The notes beneath the pieces are model-generated. The model was given only the letters and a program-made list of their open reading frames with translations, ran no database searches and had not been told where the DNA came from. A stretch of DNA of 64,000 bases from Lysobacter enzymogenes. GTDB taxonomy: Bacteria > Pseudomonadota > Gammaproteobacteria > Xanthomonadales > Xanthomonadaceae. The position numbers and the translations under genes were made by a program. The DNA is taken from assembly GCF_900106525.1 (NCBI RefSeq), contig NZ_FNOG01000010.1, positions 148,133 through 212,132 on the forward strand, given 5' to 3'. This document shows positions 24,831 to 34,026 of this stretch, piece by piece (the stretch's first letter is position 1; each line of letters starts with the position of its first letter).

Positions 24831-26660
24831 ATGGCTACTTCGCTTCTGCGCGCGGCGTGGTGGGGCGCTTCGCCGCGCTTGTTGCTCGCGCTTGCGGTCG
24901 TGCTCGCGCTGCGCGGGGTCGCGCCGCTGCCGGACTATCTGGGGCCGTATCCCGGCTCGGACCGGCGCGCGCCGGCGCGCGACAGCGCGGCCATCGGCGC
25001 GGCGCCGAAGACGTTGGCGGTGTCCGACCTGCCGGCCAACGACGCCGAGGCTGCGCGCTTCCTGACCCAGGCCACGTTCGGCCCGACCCTGGAAGACATC
25101 GCGCATCTGCGTCAGGTCGGCTACTCGGCCTGGATCGACGAACAATTCGGCTATCCGATGTCGTCGCAGCTGACCTTCCTGAAGAACGCCGCCGCGCGCG
25201 CCGGCACCGGCAACGACGTGCAGCGCGACTGGCGCGTGGACGCGTGGTTCGTCAACGCGCTCGGCGGCAAGGATCCGATCAAGACCACGGTGGTCCACCG
25301 CGATCAGCTGCGCCAGCGCGTGGCGTTCGCGTTGAGCGAGATCTTCGTGATCTCGGATGCGTCCTCCGACCTGCTCGGCGGCCAGCCGCAGGGCATGAGC
25401 CATTACTACGACACCTTGGCGCGCGATGCCTTCGGCAACTACCGAACGCTGCTGGAGGACGTGACCCTGCACCCGACGATGGGCCTGTACCTGTCGATGC
25501 TGCAGAACCAGAAGCCCGACCCGGTGCGCAACGTCCGGCCCGACGAAAACTACGCGCGCGAAGTGCTGCAGTTGTTCAGCGTCGGCCTGGTGCGGCTCAA
25601 CCGCGACGGCACGCCCTTGCTCGGCCTGGACGGCAAGCCGGTGCCGACCTACAGCCAAGAGACGGTCAAGGGCTTCGCCCACGTCTTCACCGGCTGGACC
25701 TTCAAGGGCTGCGCGGCGTTGGGCGATTTCGAGTGCTATTTCTACGAGCCGAGTTCGCCGGCGTGGGTGTCGCCGATGGAGAATCAGGCCGCATACCACG
25801 CCTCGGCGCAGTCCAAGCAGTTGCTCGACTACCCGGGCGCGGCGCTGCCGGGCGGCTTGCTCGCCGGCGGCGGCAGCGGCCGCAGCGATCTGACCGCAGC
25901 GCTGGACAATATCCATCGCCATCCCAACGTCGGGCCGTTCATCGGACGACAGTTGATCCAGCGCCTGATCACCAGCAACCCGAGCCCGGGGTACGTCGAC
26001 CGCGTCGCCAGCGTATTCGACGACAACGGCCAGGGCGTGCGCGGCGATCTGCGCGCGGTGGTGCGGGCGATCCTGCTCGATCCCGAGGCGCGCGATCCGG
26101 CCGCGCAGCCGGCGAATTTCGGCAAGGTGCGCGAGCCGTTGCTGCGCCTGACCCACCTGTGGCGCGCGCTCGGCGGCCGCTCCAAGACCGGGTTCGTCGA
26201 CGAGTTCTGGACCTTGGACAGCAATCTCGGCCAGCAGCCGATGTTCGCGCCCTCGGTGTTCAACTTCTTCAGCCCGAACTATCGCCCGATGGGCGAGCCC
26301 TCGCAGAACGGCATGGCCGCGCCGGAGCTGCAGCTGGCGACCGACTACATGCTGCCGGCGACCGAAAGCTATCTGATGCGCAAGATCTACGATTCCTACG
26401 TCGGCAATCCCAACGGCATCGAGGACGACGAGGTCGCGATCAGTCTCACCCGCGACGTCGCGCTGGCGACGCAGCCGGCGCAGTTGATCGAGCGCTACAA
26501 CACCTTGTTCCTGTCCGGGCAGATGTCGGCGCCGATGAAGCAAGTCCTGCTGGAGCGCTTGAACGGCATGCCCGCCAACACCGCGGCGGCCAAGCGCGAA
26601 CGGGTGCAGGAAGCGCTGTACCTGATCATCAACTCGCCCGAATACCTCGTGCAGCAGTGA
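24831..26660 (+). CDS. DUF1800 domain protein
   Basis: A 609-residue protein with an N-terminal hydrophobic segment (about 13-29) and a DUF1800 domain covering most of the rest. Family blocks visible are ARFLTQATFGPTLEDIAHLR, DHLRQRVAFALSEIFVIS-like text, NYAREVLQLFSVG and VFNFFSPNYRP. DUF1800 proteins are exported, often paired with a DUF1501 protein, and of unknown function. The DUF1501 gene follows after 16 bp. GTG 24828 directly before the ATG is an equal start. The upstream 159 bp hold the likely promoter. Confidence 0.88.
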   Translation: MATSLLRAAWWGASPRLLLALAVVLALRGVAPLPDYLGPYPGSDRRAPARDSAAIGAAPKTLAVSDLPANDAEAARFLTQATFGPTLEDIAHLRQVGYSAWIDEQFGYPMSSQLTFLKNAAARAGTGNDVQRDWRVDAWFVNALGGKDPIKTTVVHRDQLRQRVAFALSEIFVISDASSDLLGGQPQGMSHYYDTLARDAFGNYRTLLEDVTLHPTMGLYLSMLQNQKPDPVRNVRPDENYAREVLQLFSVGLVRLNRDGTPLLGLDGKPVPTYSQETVKGFAHVFTGWTFKGCAALGDFECYFYEPSSPAWVSPMENQAAYHASAQSKQLLDYPGAALPGGLLAGGGSGRSDLTAALDNIHRHPNVGPFIGRQLIQRLITSNPSPGYVDRVASVFDDNGQGVRGDLRAVVRAILLDPEARDPAAQPANFGKVREPLLRLTHLWRALGGRSKTGFVDEFWTLDSNLGQQPMFAPSVFNFFSPNYRPMGEPSQNGMAAPELQLATDYMLPATESYLMRKIYDSYVGNPNGIEDDEVAISLTRDVALATQPAQLIERYNTLFLSGQMSAPMKQVLLERLNGMPANTAAAKRERVQEALYLIINSPEYLVQQ

Positions 26661-26676
26661 GGCGGAGACCGCAGCC

Positions 26677-28071
26677 ATGAAACGTCGCGACTTCCTGCGC
26701 AATTCCATCGTCACCGCGCTCGGCGGGGCCGGGCTGTACTCGGCGCTGGGCAATCTGCGGCTGGTCGAAGCCGCCGCGCGCGCCTACGGGCCGGCCAGCT
26801 TCGGCGACTACAAGGCCTTGGTGTGCGTGTTCCTGTTCGGCGGCAACGATTCGCTGAACATGCTGGTGCCGCGCGACGACGCGCATTACCGGCAATACGC
26901 TCAGGCGCGCGCCACCCTGGCGGTGCCGCAGGCGTCGTTGCTGCCGCTCAACGCGCTGCCCGGCGGCGGCGCGTCCGACGGCGCCGACTACGGCTTGCAG
27001 ATGTCCACCAGCGAGGGCGACGCGATCGGCATGGCCGGGCTGCAAGGGCTGTTCAACGGCGGCCATGCGGCGTTGCTGGGCAATGTCGGCACCCTGGTGC
27101 GGCCGGTCAGCAAGGCCGATTACGGCAATCACGCGGTGGAACTGCCGCCGCAGCTGTTCTCGCACAACGATCAGCAGCAGTACTGGCAGGTCTCGCGCAG
27201 CGACGACGGCCGCAACCTGGGCTGGGCGGGGCGGATTTGCGACTTGCTCCACGACGCCAATCCCGATGCGTTCATTCCGATGTCGGTGTCGTTGAATTTC
27301 GAGAGCATCCTGCAGCGCGCGGCGAGCGGCGGGCAGTACGTGATCGGCAACGACGGGCCGCGCCATTTCAGCCGCTTCGAATGGGACGAAGACAGCCGCC
27401 GCGCCTTCCTCGCGCTGATGGCGCCGAACCAGCAAGCGCATATGTTCGGACGCAGCTACGCCAACGCGTTCCGGCGCGCGCGCGAGAACGCCGACGCGGT
27501 CGGCACGGCGCTGGATTCGTCCAGCGATCTGCAGACCGTGTTTCCCGACAGCGACCTCGCCGCGCAGTTGCGCATGGTCGCGCGCATGATCAAGGTGCGG
27601 CAGGTGCTGGGGCTCAAACGCCAGGTGTTCTTCGTCTCGATGGGCGGGTTCGATCATCACGACCGCTTGCTCAGCGAGCAGCCGGCGCTGCTGGCGCGCT
27701 TATCGCAGGCACTGACCGCGTTCCACGCCGCGACCGTGGAGCTGGGCGTGGCGGACCAGGTGACTGCGTTCACCGCCTCGGACTTCGGCCGCACGCTGTC
27801 GTCCAACGGCGACGGCTCCGACCACGGCTGGGGCGGCCACCATTTCATCGTCGGCGACGCGGTGCGCGGCGGACGCTTGTTCGGGCGCATGCCGGCGCTG
27901 GTCAACGGCGGCGACGACGATGCCGGTTGGGGGCAGATCATTCCGACTACGGCGGTGGATCAGTACGCGGCGACGCTGGCGCGCTGGTTCGGCGTCGCCG
28001 ATGCGGACCTGGATCTGATCTTCCCGAACCTGCGCAATTTCGCGGCGCGGGATCTGGGGTTCATGGCGTAA
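26677..28071 (+). CDS. DUF1501 domain protein, probable Tat substrate
   Basis: A 464-residue DUF1501 protein (sulfatase/alkaline-phosphatase-like fold). Its N-terminus MKRRDFLRNSIVTALGGAGL is a twin-arginine signal (RRDFL). Family blocks include VCVFLFGGNDSLNML near the N-terminus, SMGGFDHHDRL and TLSSNGDGSDHGWGGHHF with several His/Asp likely to bind metal. It pairs with DUF1800 in many proteobacteria and planctomycetes; together they probably process an unknown exported substrate. Tat export suggests it folds with a cofactor in the cytoplasm. Confidence 0.9.
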   Translation: MKRRDFLRNSIVTALGGAGLYSALGNLRLVEAAARAYGPASFGDYKALVCVFLFGGNDSLNMLVPRDDAHYRQYAQARATLAVPQASLLPLNALPGGGASDGADYGLQMSTSEGDAIGMAGLQGLFNGGHAALLGNVGTLVRPVSKADYGNHAVELPPQLFSHNDQQQYWQVSRSDDGRNLGWAGRICDLLHDANPDAFIPMSVSLNFESILQRAASGGQYVIGNDGPRHFSRFEWDEDSRRAFLALMAPNQQAHMFGRSYANAFRRARENADAVGTALDSSSDLQTVFPDSDLAAQLRMVARMIKVRQVLGLKRQVFFVSMGGFDHHDRLLSEQPALLARLSQALTAFHAATVELGVADQVTAFTASDFGRTLSSNGDGSDHGWGGHHFIVGDAVRGGRLFGRMPALVNGGDDDAGWGQIIPTTAVDQYAATLARWFGVADADLDLIFPNLRNFAARDLGFMA

Positions 28072-28209
28072 GGGGGACGGGGCGTTGTGGTTGCGGCGAT
28101 GCGTCCGCTGCGCGGCGCCGCGTCGCACATCCGTCTTCTCCTTCGCTTTGTTTTTTGCCTCGGCCCGGTTTCTCCGTCAGTCCGATTTCCGCGTCATCCC
28201 CGATTTCCC

Positions 28210-28378
28210 GTCATTCCGGCGAAAGCCGGAACCCATTTCGACTTTGCTTTTGCCGCCGTTATCGCCGGCGCTCGCAACAGCGAAAATCAAAATGGGTTCC
28301 GGCTTTCGCCGGAATGACGGGTAGGTGGATGGCGTCGTTGTTGCGTTGGCGCGGTCGCGGCTTGCGCCGCTCCTACAG
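28210..28378. repeat. REP-B inverted pair plus one REP-A
   Basis: The 385-bp gap 28072-28456 holds two REP-B elements facing each other (28210-28241 and 28291-28318), then a REP-A at 28351-28378. REP-B has the hairpin TTCCGGCGAAAGCCGGAA, a 7-bp stem with a GAAA tetraloop, between GTCA and CCCATTTCGA. The pair can form a long stem and may terminate the convergent DUF1501 and GNAT transcripts. No gene is seen. Confidence 0.8.
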
Positions 28379-28456
28379 GGGGCGTTCGTGGCGAAGCGGC
28401 GATCGGATCGGGCGCGGCTTTCAGTGCGATTCGGATCGAGCGCGCTTGCCGCGCAC

Positions 28457-28954
28457 TCACAACATCCGATGCATCACGTAGATATCCACCAAACCCAGCG
28501 TCGGATGCCGGAACGCCTCCGGCACGCGGCCGACGATGGCGAAGCCGTGCTTGTTCCACAGGTGCACCGCGGCGGTGTTGGTGCTGACCACGTAGTTGAA
28601 CTGCATCGCCAGGAACCCGGCCTTGCGCGCCTGCCCCAGCGAGTGTTCGCACAGCGCCGTGCCCACGCCCTGGCCCCAGGCGCTCTCGGCGACCATGTAG
28701 CTGGCGTTGGCGACGTGGTCGCCGCGGCCGCGCTGGTTGGGGCCGAGCTTGTAGCAGCCCAGGACTTCGCCGCCGTCGGCTTCGGCCAGGAACATGCGGT
28801 AGGGCGGGCTGGTCCACATCGCGCGCGCGCCGTCCAGGCTCAGGTCGGCGGCGTAGTTGTAGCTTTCCCCGCGCGCGAGCACTTCGCGGAAGATCGGCCA
28901 GGCCCGTTCGAACTCTTCGGGTCCGATTTCGCGGATGCTGAAGTCGCGGTCCAT
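28457..28954 (-). CDS. GNAT family N-acetyltransferase
   Basis: A 165-residue GNAT protein. The acetyl-CoA site is ESAWGQGVGTALCEHSLGQA (Q/RxxGxG/A type) and the C-terminal strand-helix is STNTAAVHLWNKHGFAIVG, as in the family. ATG 28954 (MDRDFSIREI) starts the fold directly. It is 22 bp downstream of miaB on the same strand, so it may be its last operon gene. The substrate is unknown. Confidence 0.88.
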   Translation of the reverse strand: MDRDFSIREIGPEEFERAWPIFREVLARGESYNYAADLSLDGARAMWTSPPYRMFLAEADGGEVLGCYKLGPNQRGRGDHVANASYMVAESAWGQGVGTALCEHSLGQARKAGFLAMQFNYVVSTNTAAVHLWNKHGFAIVGRVPEAFRHPTLGLVDIYVMHRML

Positions 28955-28976
28955 GCGGGGTGCGGGCTCCGGCCGC

Positions 28977-30401
28977 TCAGGCGGCGGCTTGGTCGTCGTC
29001 GCCCAACTGTACCCGCCCGCGCAGCGAATTGGACAGCGCTTCGGTGATGACCACATCGACGAAGCGGCCGACCAGCCGCGCCGGCGCCGGGAAGTTCACC
29101 GAGCGCATGTTCTCGGTCTTGCCGGTGAGCTCGTTGGGGTTCTTGCGCGAGGGGCCTTCCACCAGCACCCGCTGCACGCTGCCGACCATGCTCTGCGAGA
29201 TCTTCGCCGCATTGGCGTTGATCAAAGCCTGCAGGCGCGACAGGCGCGCGTGCTTTTCCTCGCTGGTGACGGTGTCTTCCAGGTCGGCGGCGGGCGTGCC
29301 GGGGCGGCGCGAATAGATGAAGGAGAACGACTGGTCGAAGCCGACGTCCTCGATCAGCTTCATGGTCTTGTCGAAATCGGCCTCGGTCTCGCCGGGGAAG
29401 CCGACGATGAAGTCCGAGGAGATCGAGATGTCCGGACGCACCGCGCGCAGCTTGCGGATCTTCTGCTTGAACTCCAGCGCGGTGTAGCCGCGCTTCATCG
29501 CCGAGAGGATGCGGTCGCTGCCGGCCTGCACCGGCAGGTGCAGGTAGTTGGCCAACTGCGGGACATCGCGATAGGCCTCGACCAGCGAGTCGCTGAATTC
29601 GAGCGGATGCGAGGTGGTGAAGCGGATGCGGTCGACGCCGTCGATTTCGGCGATGGTGCGGATCAACAGGCCCAGATCGGCGACTTCGCCCGCGGCGGCG
29701 CCGTCTTCGCTGGCCATCGGGCCGCGATAGGCGTTGACGTTCTGGCCGAGCAGATTGATCTCGCGCACGCCCTGTCCGGCCAGTTGCGCGACTTCCACCA
29801 GCACGTCCTCGAACGGCCGGCTGACTTCCTCGCCGCGGGTGTAGGGCACCACGCAGAACGAGCAGTACTTCGAGCAGCCTTCCATGATCGAGACGAACGC
29901 GCTCGGGCCTTCTGCGCGCGGCTCGGGCAGGCGGTCGAACTTCTCGATCTCGGGGAAGCTGATGTCGACCTGCGGCAGCCCGGTCTCGCGCTTGGCGCGG
30001 ATCAGCTCGGGCAGGCGGTGCAGGGTCTGCGGGCCGAACACCAGGTCCACGTACGGGGCGCGCTTGACGATCGCGGCGCCTTCCTGCGAGGCGACGCAGC
30101 CGCCGACGCCGATGATGACCTGGCGCTCGCCCTGCTTGTGCTGCTTCCAGCGGCCGAGCTGGCTGAACACCTTTTCCTGTGCTTTCTCGCGGATCGAGCA
30201 GGTGTTGATCAGGATGACGTCGGCCTCGGCGGCGTCGTGGGTCAGTTCGAGGCCGTCGCTGGCGGCGAGCACGTCGGCCATCTTGGCCGAGTCGTACTCG
30301 TTCATCTGGCAACCGTGGGTCTCGATGAAGAGCTTCTTGGCGCCCGGCTTGGACGGCGGGGCGACGCCCGGCAAGGCGGGCAGGGGGTGCAGGTCGGTCA
30401 T
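28977..30401 (-). CDS. miaB: tRNA-2-methylthio-N6-dimethylallyladenosine synthase MiaB
   Basis: A 474-residue methylthiotransferase. The three N-terminal cluster cysteines are C31, C68 and C102 ([27 protein letters not shown]). The radical-SAM motif is CSKYCSFC (C176, C180, C183). A C-terminal TRAM domain (about 405-468) completes it. MiaB adds the methylthio group to i6A37 in tRNAs reading UNN codons. The 20-residue N-terminal extension ([15 protein letters not shown]) is not part of the fold. GNAT follows after 22 bp. Confidence 0.96.
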   Translation of the reverse strand: MTDLHPLPALPGVAPPSKPGAKKLFIETHGCQMNEYDSAKMADVLAASDGLELTHDAAEADVILINTCSIREKAQEKVFSQLGRWKQHKQGERQVIIGVGGCVASQEGAAIVKRAPYVDLVFGPQTLHRLPELIRAKRETGLPQVDISFPEIEKFDRLPEPRAEGPSAFVSIMEGCSKYCSFCVVPYTRGEEVSRPFEDVLVEVAQLAGQGVREINLLGQNVNAYRGPMASEDGAAAGEVADLGLLIRTIAEIDGVDRIRFTTSHPLEFSDSLVEAYRDVPQLANYLHLPVQAGSDRILSAMKRGYTALEFKQKIRKLRAVRPDISISSDFIVGFPGETEADFDKTMKLIEDVGFDQSFSFIYSRRPGTPAADLEDTVTSEEKHARLSRLQALINANAAKISQSMVGSVQRVLVEGPSRKNPNELTGKTENMRSVNFPAPARLVGRFVDVVITEALSNSLRGRVQLGDDDQAAA

Positions 30402-30642
30402 GTGCGGGTCCGGGGAGGGCGGCGGTTATTCCGCGCCGGAGGAGTGGAACCGCGCATTATCCCCGGAACCGGCGGGGGAAACGAGCGCGGCCGCGGGCCG
30501 GGCGGGGAGCCGCGTCGCTGGCAGCCCCGCCGACCGCCCGATGCAGGGGGGGCGGGGCAGGCCTTGGCCCGAGCCGCGGCCTCGGTCACGTTTTGCGATC
30601 AACCACTTGGCAGTCCCGCCGCGGCAGGGGACACTGCCGCCG

Positions 30643-31644
30643 ATGAGGGGGAGCTCGCTGCTGCTGGGGATAGTGGGGTTGCTGGCGTTCGCGCCGGCGG
30701 CGGCCGGCACGCTTTGGCGCTGCGACGGCCCCAACGGCGAGCGCAGCTACGTCAGCAAGAAGGTCAAGGGCGCGACCTGCACGGTCGTCAGCCAGTACAC
30801 CAATAAGTCCAGCCGCGCGCGCGACCCGGTCCCGGTGTCCTACGCCCCGCCCAAGCCGGCGATGGGCGCGGTCAGCGCCGGCGGCGACGCCTCGATCCCG
30901 GCCTCGGCCCACAGCAACCCGCCGGCCACCTACAGCGGCGCCGCCGCGGCGCTGGCCGCCGGCGGGCTCAATGCCGCGGCCGCGGCTCCGGCGGCTGCGG
31001 CCGCCCCGGTCCCGGCGCCCGCGCCGGTGGTCCCGGTGGCGCCGGCCCGGCCGCCGACCCGGCTGGTCCAGGGCGAGATCTATTCCTATGTCCAGGACGG
31101 GGTCCGGCACTACGTCAGCAAGCGGCCCAAGGGGCTGGCCAGCGCCACCCAGGTGCGCACCATCCGCTACAGCTTCATCGAGACCTGCTTCGCCTGCGCC
31201 GCCCAGCCGGGCGTCAACTTCGGCACCCTGCGGCTCAACACCGTGGCCTACGCCAGCGAGATCGCCGCGGCCGCGCGCCAGCACGGGGTCGAAGAGGCGA
31301 TCGTGCGCGCGATCATCCACGCCGAATCGGCCTACAACCCCACCGCGCTGTCGCGGGTGGGCGCGCAGGGGCTGATGCAGCTGATGCCGGCGACCGCGCG
31401 CCGGTTCGGGGTCGGCAACGCCTTCGACGCCAGCCAGAACATCCAGGGTGGGGTGCAATACCTGGCCTGGCTGCTCAAGCGCTTCAACGGCGACCTGACC
31501 CTGGCCGCGGCCGGCTACAACGCCGGCGAGGGCGCTGTCGACAAGTACAAAGGCGTGCCGCCTTACGCCGAGACCCAGCGTTACGTGCAGCGCGTGGCGG
31601 TGCTGGCCCAGCGTTACCGCGCCGCGACCGTGGTGCAGCGCTGA
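30643..31644 (+). CDS. Lytic transglycosylase (SLT domain) with DUF4124-like repeats
   Basis: A 333-residue exported enzyme with a signal peptide (about 1-21). Two short DUF4124-like strands (TLWRCDGPNGERSYVSKK and EIYSYVQDGVRHYVSKRPK) are separated by a long Ala/Pro linker (about 65-140). The SLT domain follows: catalytic Glu228 in HAESAYNP, GAQGLMQLMPATA and AAGYNAGEGAV. Such enzymes cleave murein to 1,6-anhydro-muropeptides. It is not next to murein genes; the partner miaB is divergent, leaving 241 bp for both promoters. Confidence 0.93.
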   Translation: MRGSSLLLGIVGLLAFAPAAAGTLWRCDGPNGERSYVSKKVKGATCTVVSQYTNKSSRARDPVPVSYAPPKPAMGAVSAGGDASIPASAHSNPPATYSGAAAALAAGGLNAAAAAPAAAAAPVPAPAPVVPVAPARPPTRLVQGEIYSYVQDGVRHYVSKRPKGLASATQVRTIRYSFIETCFACAAQPGVNFGTLRLNTVAYASEIAAAARQHGVEEAIVRAIIHAESAYNPTALSRVGAQGLMQLMPATARRFGVGNAFDASQNIQGGVQYLAWLLKRFNGDLTLAAAGYNAGEGAVDKYKGVPPYAETQRYVQRVAVLAQRYRAATVVQR

Positions 31645-31925
31645 GCCCGTCGCCGGCGCGCGCCCGCGTGGGCCTGGCGCGCCGATCCGCCTGAACGCCC
31701 TTGTGCGAACCGACGCGAGCGGCAAGGCCGGCGCGCCGATCCGATCAGCCGCGGCGGCACCGCGCGCAAAGCCGCCGCCGCGCAACTGCGCCGCGAACGC
31801 CGCCGTCGGGCCCGCTCCGGCGCCGCGCCGCGCATCGGCGCGCGCGGCCAATGCCTTGCGAATCCGGGGCTTGTGCGCGCCGTCGCGTCCGGGCGAGACT
31901 CGTCGCGGTTTTGCAAGAGCGCGGA

Positions 31926-31955
31926 TTGTCGCGCCCTTAACGGTTCCGCTACACT
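31926..31955 (+). promoter_or_regulatory. petA: Candidate sigma-70 promoter of petABC
   Basis: TTGTCG and TACACT are separated by 18 bp, 112 bp before petA, within the 422-bp gap 31645-32066. Both boxes match the consensus at four of six positions. The rest of the gap (31645-31925) holds no gene or repeat I can support. Confidence 0.4.
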
Positions 31956-32066
31956 TCCCCGTCTTTTGAGCCGCCAGCCTTTCGCCAGTGGTTGAGTTTG
32001 GTTTCTAGCCATCGGTTTCAGGTTGTGCGGCGTTACCCTCGAATTGAAGCTTTCGCGGAGTGCCGG

Positions 32067-32678
32067 ATGGCCAACCAAGGGGTCCACGATCCTATCAACA
32101 CGGGCCGACGTCGGTTCCTCACCGCCACCACCGCGGTGGTCGGGGCGGTCGGAGCCGGTTTTGCGGCAGTGCCTTTCATCAAGTCCTGGAACCCCAGCGC
32201 CCGCGCCAAGCTCGCCGGCGCGCCGGTGACGGCGGACATCACCGGGCTGGCCGAAGGCCAACGCCTGATTCTGGAGTGGCGCGGCCAGCCGATCTGGATC
32301 GTCAAGCGGTCCAAGGCCATCCTCGATGCGCTGCCGACCCTCGACGGCCATCTGCGCGATCCCAAGTCCGACAACAAGGACCAGCAGCCGGCCTACATCA
32401 CCGGCGAGCTGCGCTCGATCAAGCCGGACATCTCGGTCCTGGTCGGCCTGTGCACGCACCTGGGCTGCTCGCCGGAAATGAAGGCCGAGATCCGCCCCGA
32501 ACCGTTCGATCCGGAATGGAAGGGCGGCTATTTCTGCCCCTGCCACAAGTCGCGCTTCGACATGGCCGGCCGCGTGTTCCAGGGCGTGCCCGCGCCGATC
32601 AACCTGCTGGTGCCTCCGCACCACTACGAGAACGACAACACGATCGTGATCGGCGTCGATCCGGCGAAGGGGGCATAA
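32067..32678 (+). CDS. petA: Ubiquinol-cytochrome c reductase iron-sulfur (Rieske) subunit
   Basis: A 203-residue Rieske protein. The N-terminal twin-arginine-like anchor is TGRRRFLTATTAVVGAVGAG. The 2Fe-2S ligands are CTHLGC and CPCH (in YFCPCHKSRFD). Most bc1 Rieske proteins read CPCHGS here, so Lys replaces Gly. It carries electrons from ubiquinol to cytochrome c1 in the bc1 complex. petB follows after three bases and petC after it, the standard operon. ATG 32067 is preceded by a weak GGAG. Confidence 0.95.
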   Translation: MANQGVHDPINTGRRRFLTATTAVVGAVGAGFAAVPFIKSWNPSARAKLAGAPVTADITGLAEGQRLILEWRGQPIWIVKRSKAILDALPTLDGHLRDPKSDNKDQQPAYITGELRSIKPDISVLVGLCTHLGCSPEMKAEIRPEPFDPEWKGGYFCPCHKSRFDMAGRVFQGVPAPINLLVPPHHYENDNTIVIGVDPAKGA

Positions 32679-32681
32679 GCC

Positions 32682-33941
32682 ATGGCCAATATCCTGACGC
32701 GTACCGCCAACAACGTGTTCGACTGGGTCACCGCGCGCGCTCCCGGCATGATGCCGGCGTACCGCAAGCACATGACCGAGTACTACGCGCCGAAGAACTT
32801 CAACATCTGGTACTACTTCGGCTCGCTCGCGCTGCTGGTGCTGGTCAACCAGATCGTCACCGGCATCTTCCTGACGATGCACTTCAAGCCGTCCGCGGCC
32901 GAAGCGTTCTCGTCGGTCGAATACATCATGCGCGACGTGGAGTGGGGCTGGCTGATCCGCTACATGCACAGCACCGGCGCCTCGCTGTTCTTCATCGTGG
33001 TGTACCTGCACATGTTCCGCGGCCTGCTCTACGGCTCGTACCAGAAGCCGCGCGAGCTGGTGTGGATCCTGGGCATGCTGATCTACCTGGTGCTGATGGC
33101 CGAAGCCTTCATGGGCTACGTGCTGCCGTGGGGCCAGATGTCGTTCTGGGGCGCCAAGGTCATCATCTCGCTGTTCGGCGCCATCCCGGTGATCGGCAAC
33201 GGCCTGACCGAGTGGATCATGGGCGACTACCTGCCCGGCGACGCCACTCTCAACCGCTTCTTCGCCCTGCACGTGATCGCGCTGCCGCTGGTGCTGCTGC
33301 TGCTGGTCGTGCTGCACCTGGGCGCGCTGCACGAGGTCGGTTCCAACAACCCCGACGGCGTCGACACCAAGCACGGCCCGAAGGGCAACCGCTGGGACGC
33401 GAACAAGCCGGTCGACACCATCCCGTTCCATCCGTACTACACGGTCAAGGATCTGGTCGGCGTCGGTTTCTTCCTGATCCTGGCCGCCTTCATCATCTTC
33501 TTCGCTCCGGCGATGGGCGGCTGGTTCCTGGAGCACGACAACTTCACCGAGGCCAACCGCCTGGTGACGCCCGAGCACATCAAGCCGGTGTGGTACTACA
33601 CCCCGTACTACGCGATGTTGCGCGTGATCCCGGACAAGCTCGGCGGCGTGATCGTGATGTTCGCGGCGATCGCGATCCTGTTCCTGGTGCCGTGGCTGGA
33701 CCGCTGCAAGGTCAAGTCGGTGCGCTACCGCGGCTGGATCAGCAAGCTGATGCTGGCGGTGCTGGCGGTGTGCTTCGTCTGGCTGGGCAAGATCGGCGCC
33801 GGCCCCGGCACCGATCCGGTCGAGACCATCATCGGCCGGGTGCTGACCTTCCTGTACTTCGTTTTCTTCATCACCATGCCGCTGTGGACCAAGCTCGACA
33901 AGACCAAGCCGGTGCCGGACAGGGTGACGATGCATGACTAA
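32682..33941 (+). CDS. petB: Cytochrome b of the bc1 complex
   Basis: A 419-residue cytochrome b with eight or nine membrane helices. Heme helices contain YMHSTGASLFFIVVYLHMF and FFALHVIALPLVLLLLVVLH, each with a His pair; the Qo motif region PWGQMSFWGAKVI and a PEW-like PEHIKPVWYY are present. It holds hemes bL and bH and both quinone sites. It is three bases after petA; a hairpin lies between it and petC. Length fits the proteobacterial type. Confidence 0.96.
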   Translation: MANILTRTANNVFDWVTARAPGMMPAYRKHMTEYYAPKNFNIWYYFGSLALLVLVNQIVTGIFLTMHFKPSAAEAFSSVEYIMRDVEWGWLIRYMHSTGASLFFIVVYLHMFRGLLYGSYQKPRELVWILGMLIYLVLMAEAFMGYVLPWGQMSFWGAKVIISLFGAIPVIGNGLTEWIMGDYLPGDATLNRFFALHVIALPLVLLLLVVLHLGALHEVGSNNPDGVDTKHGPKGNRWDANKPVDTIPFHPYYTVKDLVGVGFFLILAAFIIFFAPAMGGWFLEHDNFTEANRLVTPEHIKPVWYYTPYYAMLRVIPDKLGGVIVMFAAIAILFLVPWLDRCKVKSVRYRGWISKLMLAVLAVCFVWLGKIGAGPGTDPVETIIGRVLTFLYFVFFITMPLWTKLDKTKPVPDRVTMHD

Positions 33942-33965
33942 TACGGTTACGCAGGTCCATCTGCA

Positions 33966-33993
33966 AAAGCCCGCACATCCATGTGCGGACTTT
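33966..33993 (+). other. Intercistronic hairpin between petB and petC
   Basis: A strong hairpin: CCGCACAT/ATGTGCGG around two bases, extended across one mismatch by AAAG/CTTT, lies 24 bp after the petB stop and 33 bp before the petC GTG. It ends with CTTTCC, so it might attenuate, stabilise or process the operon mRNA. Confidence 0.55.
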
Positions 33994-34026
33994 CCAAAAA
34001 GCCAGCCTCTCCGGAAGACCCGCATC

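Noticed and set aside
33934-34026. Upstream ATG as the start of petC
   Set aside because: It would put a strong hairpin and 31 polar residues before the signal peptide; GTG 34027 gives a normal signal.
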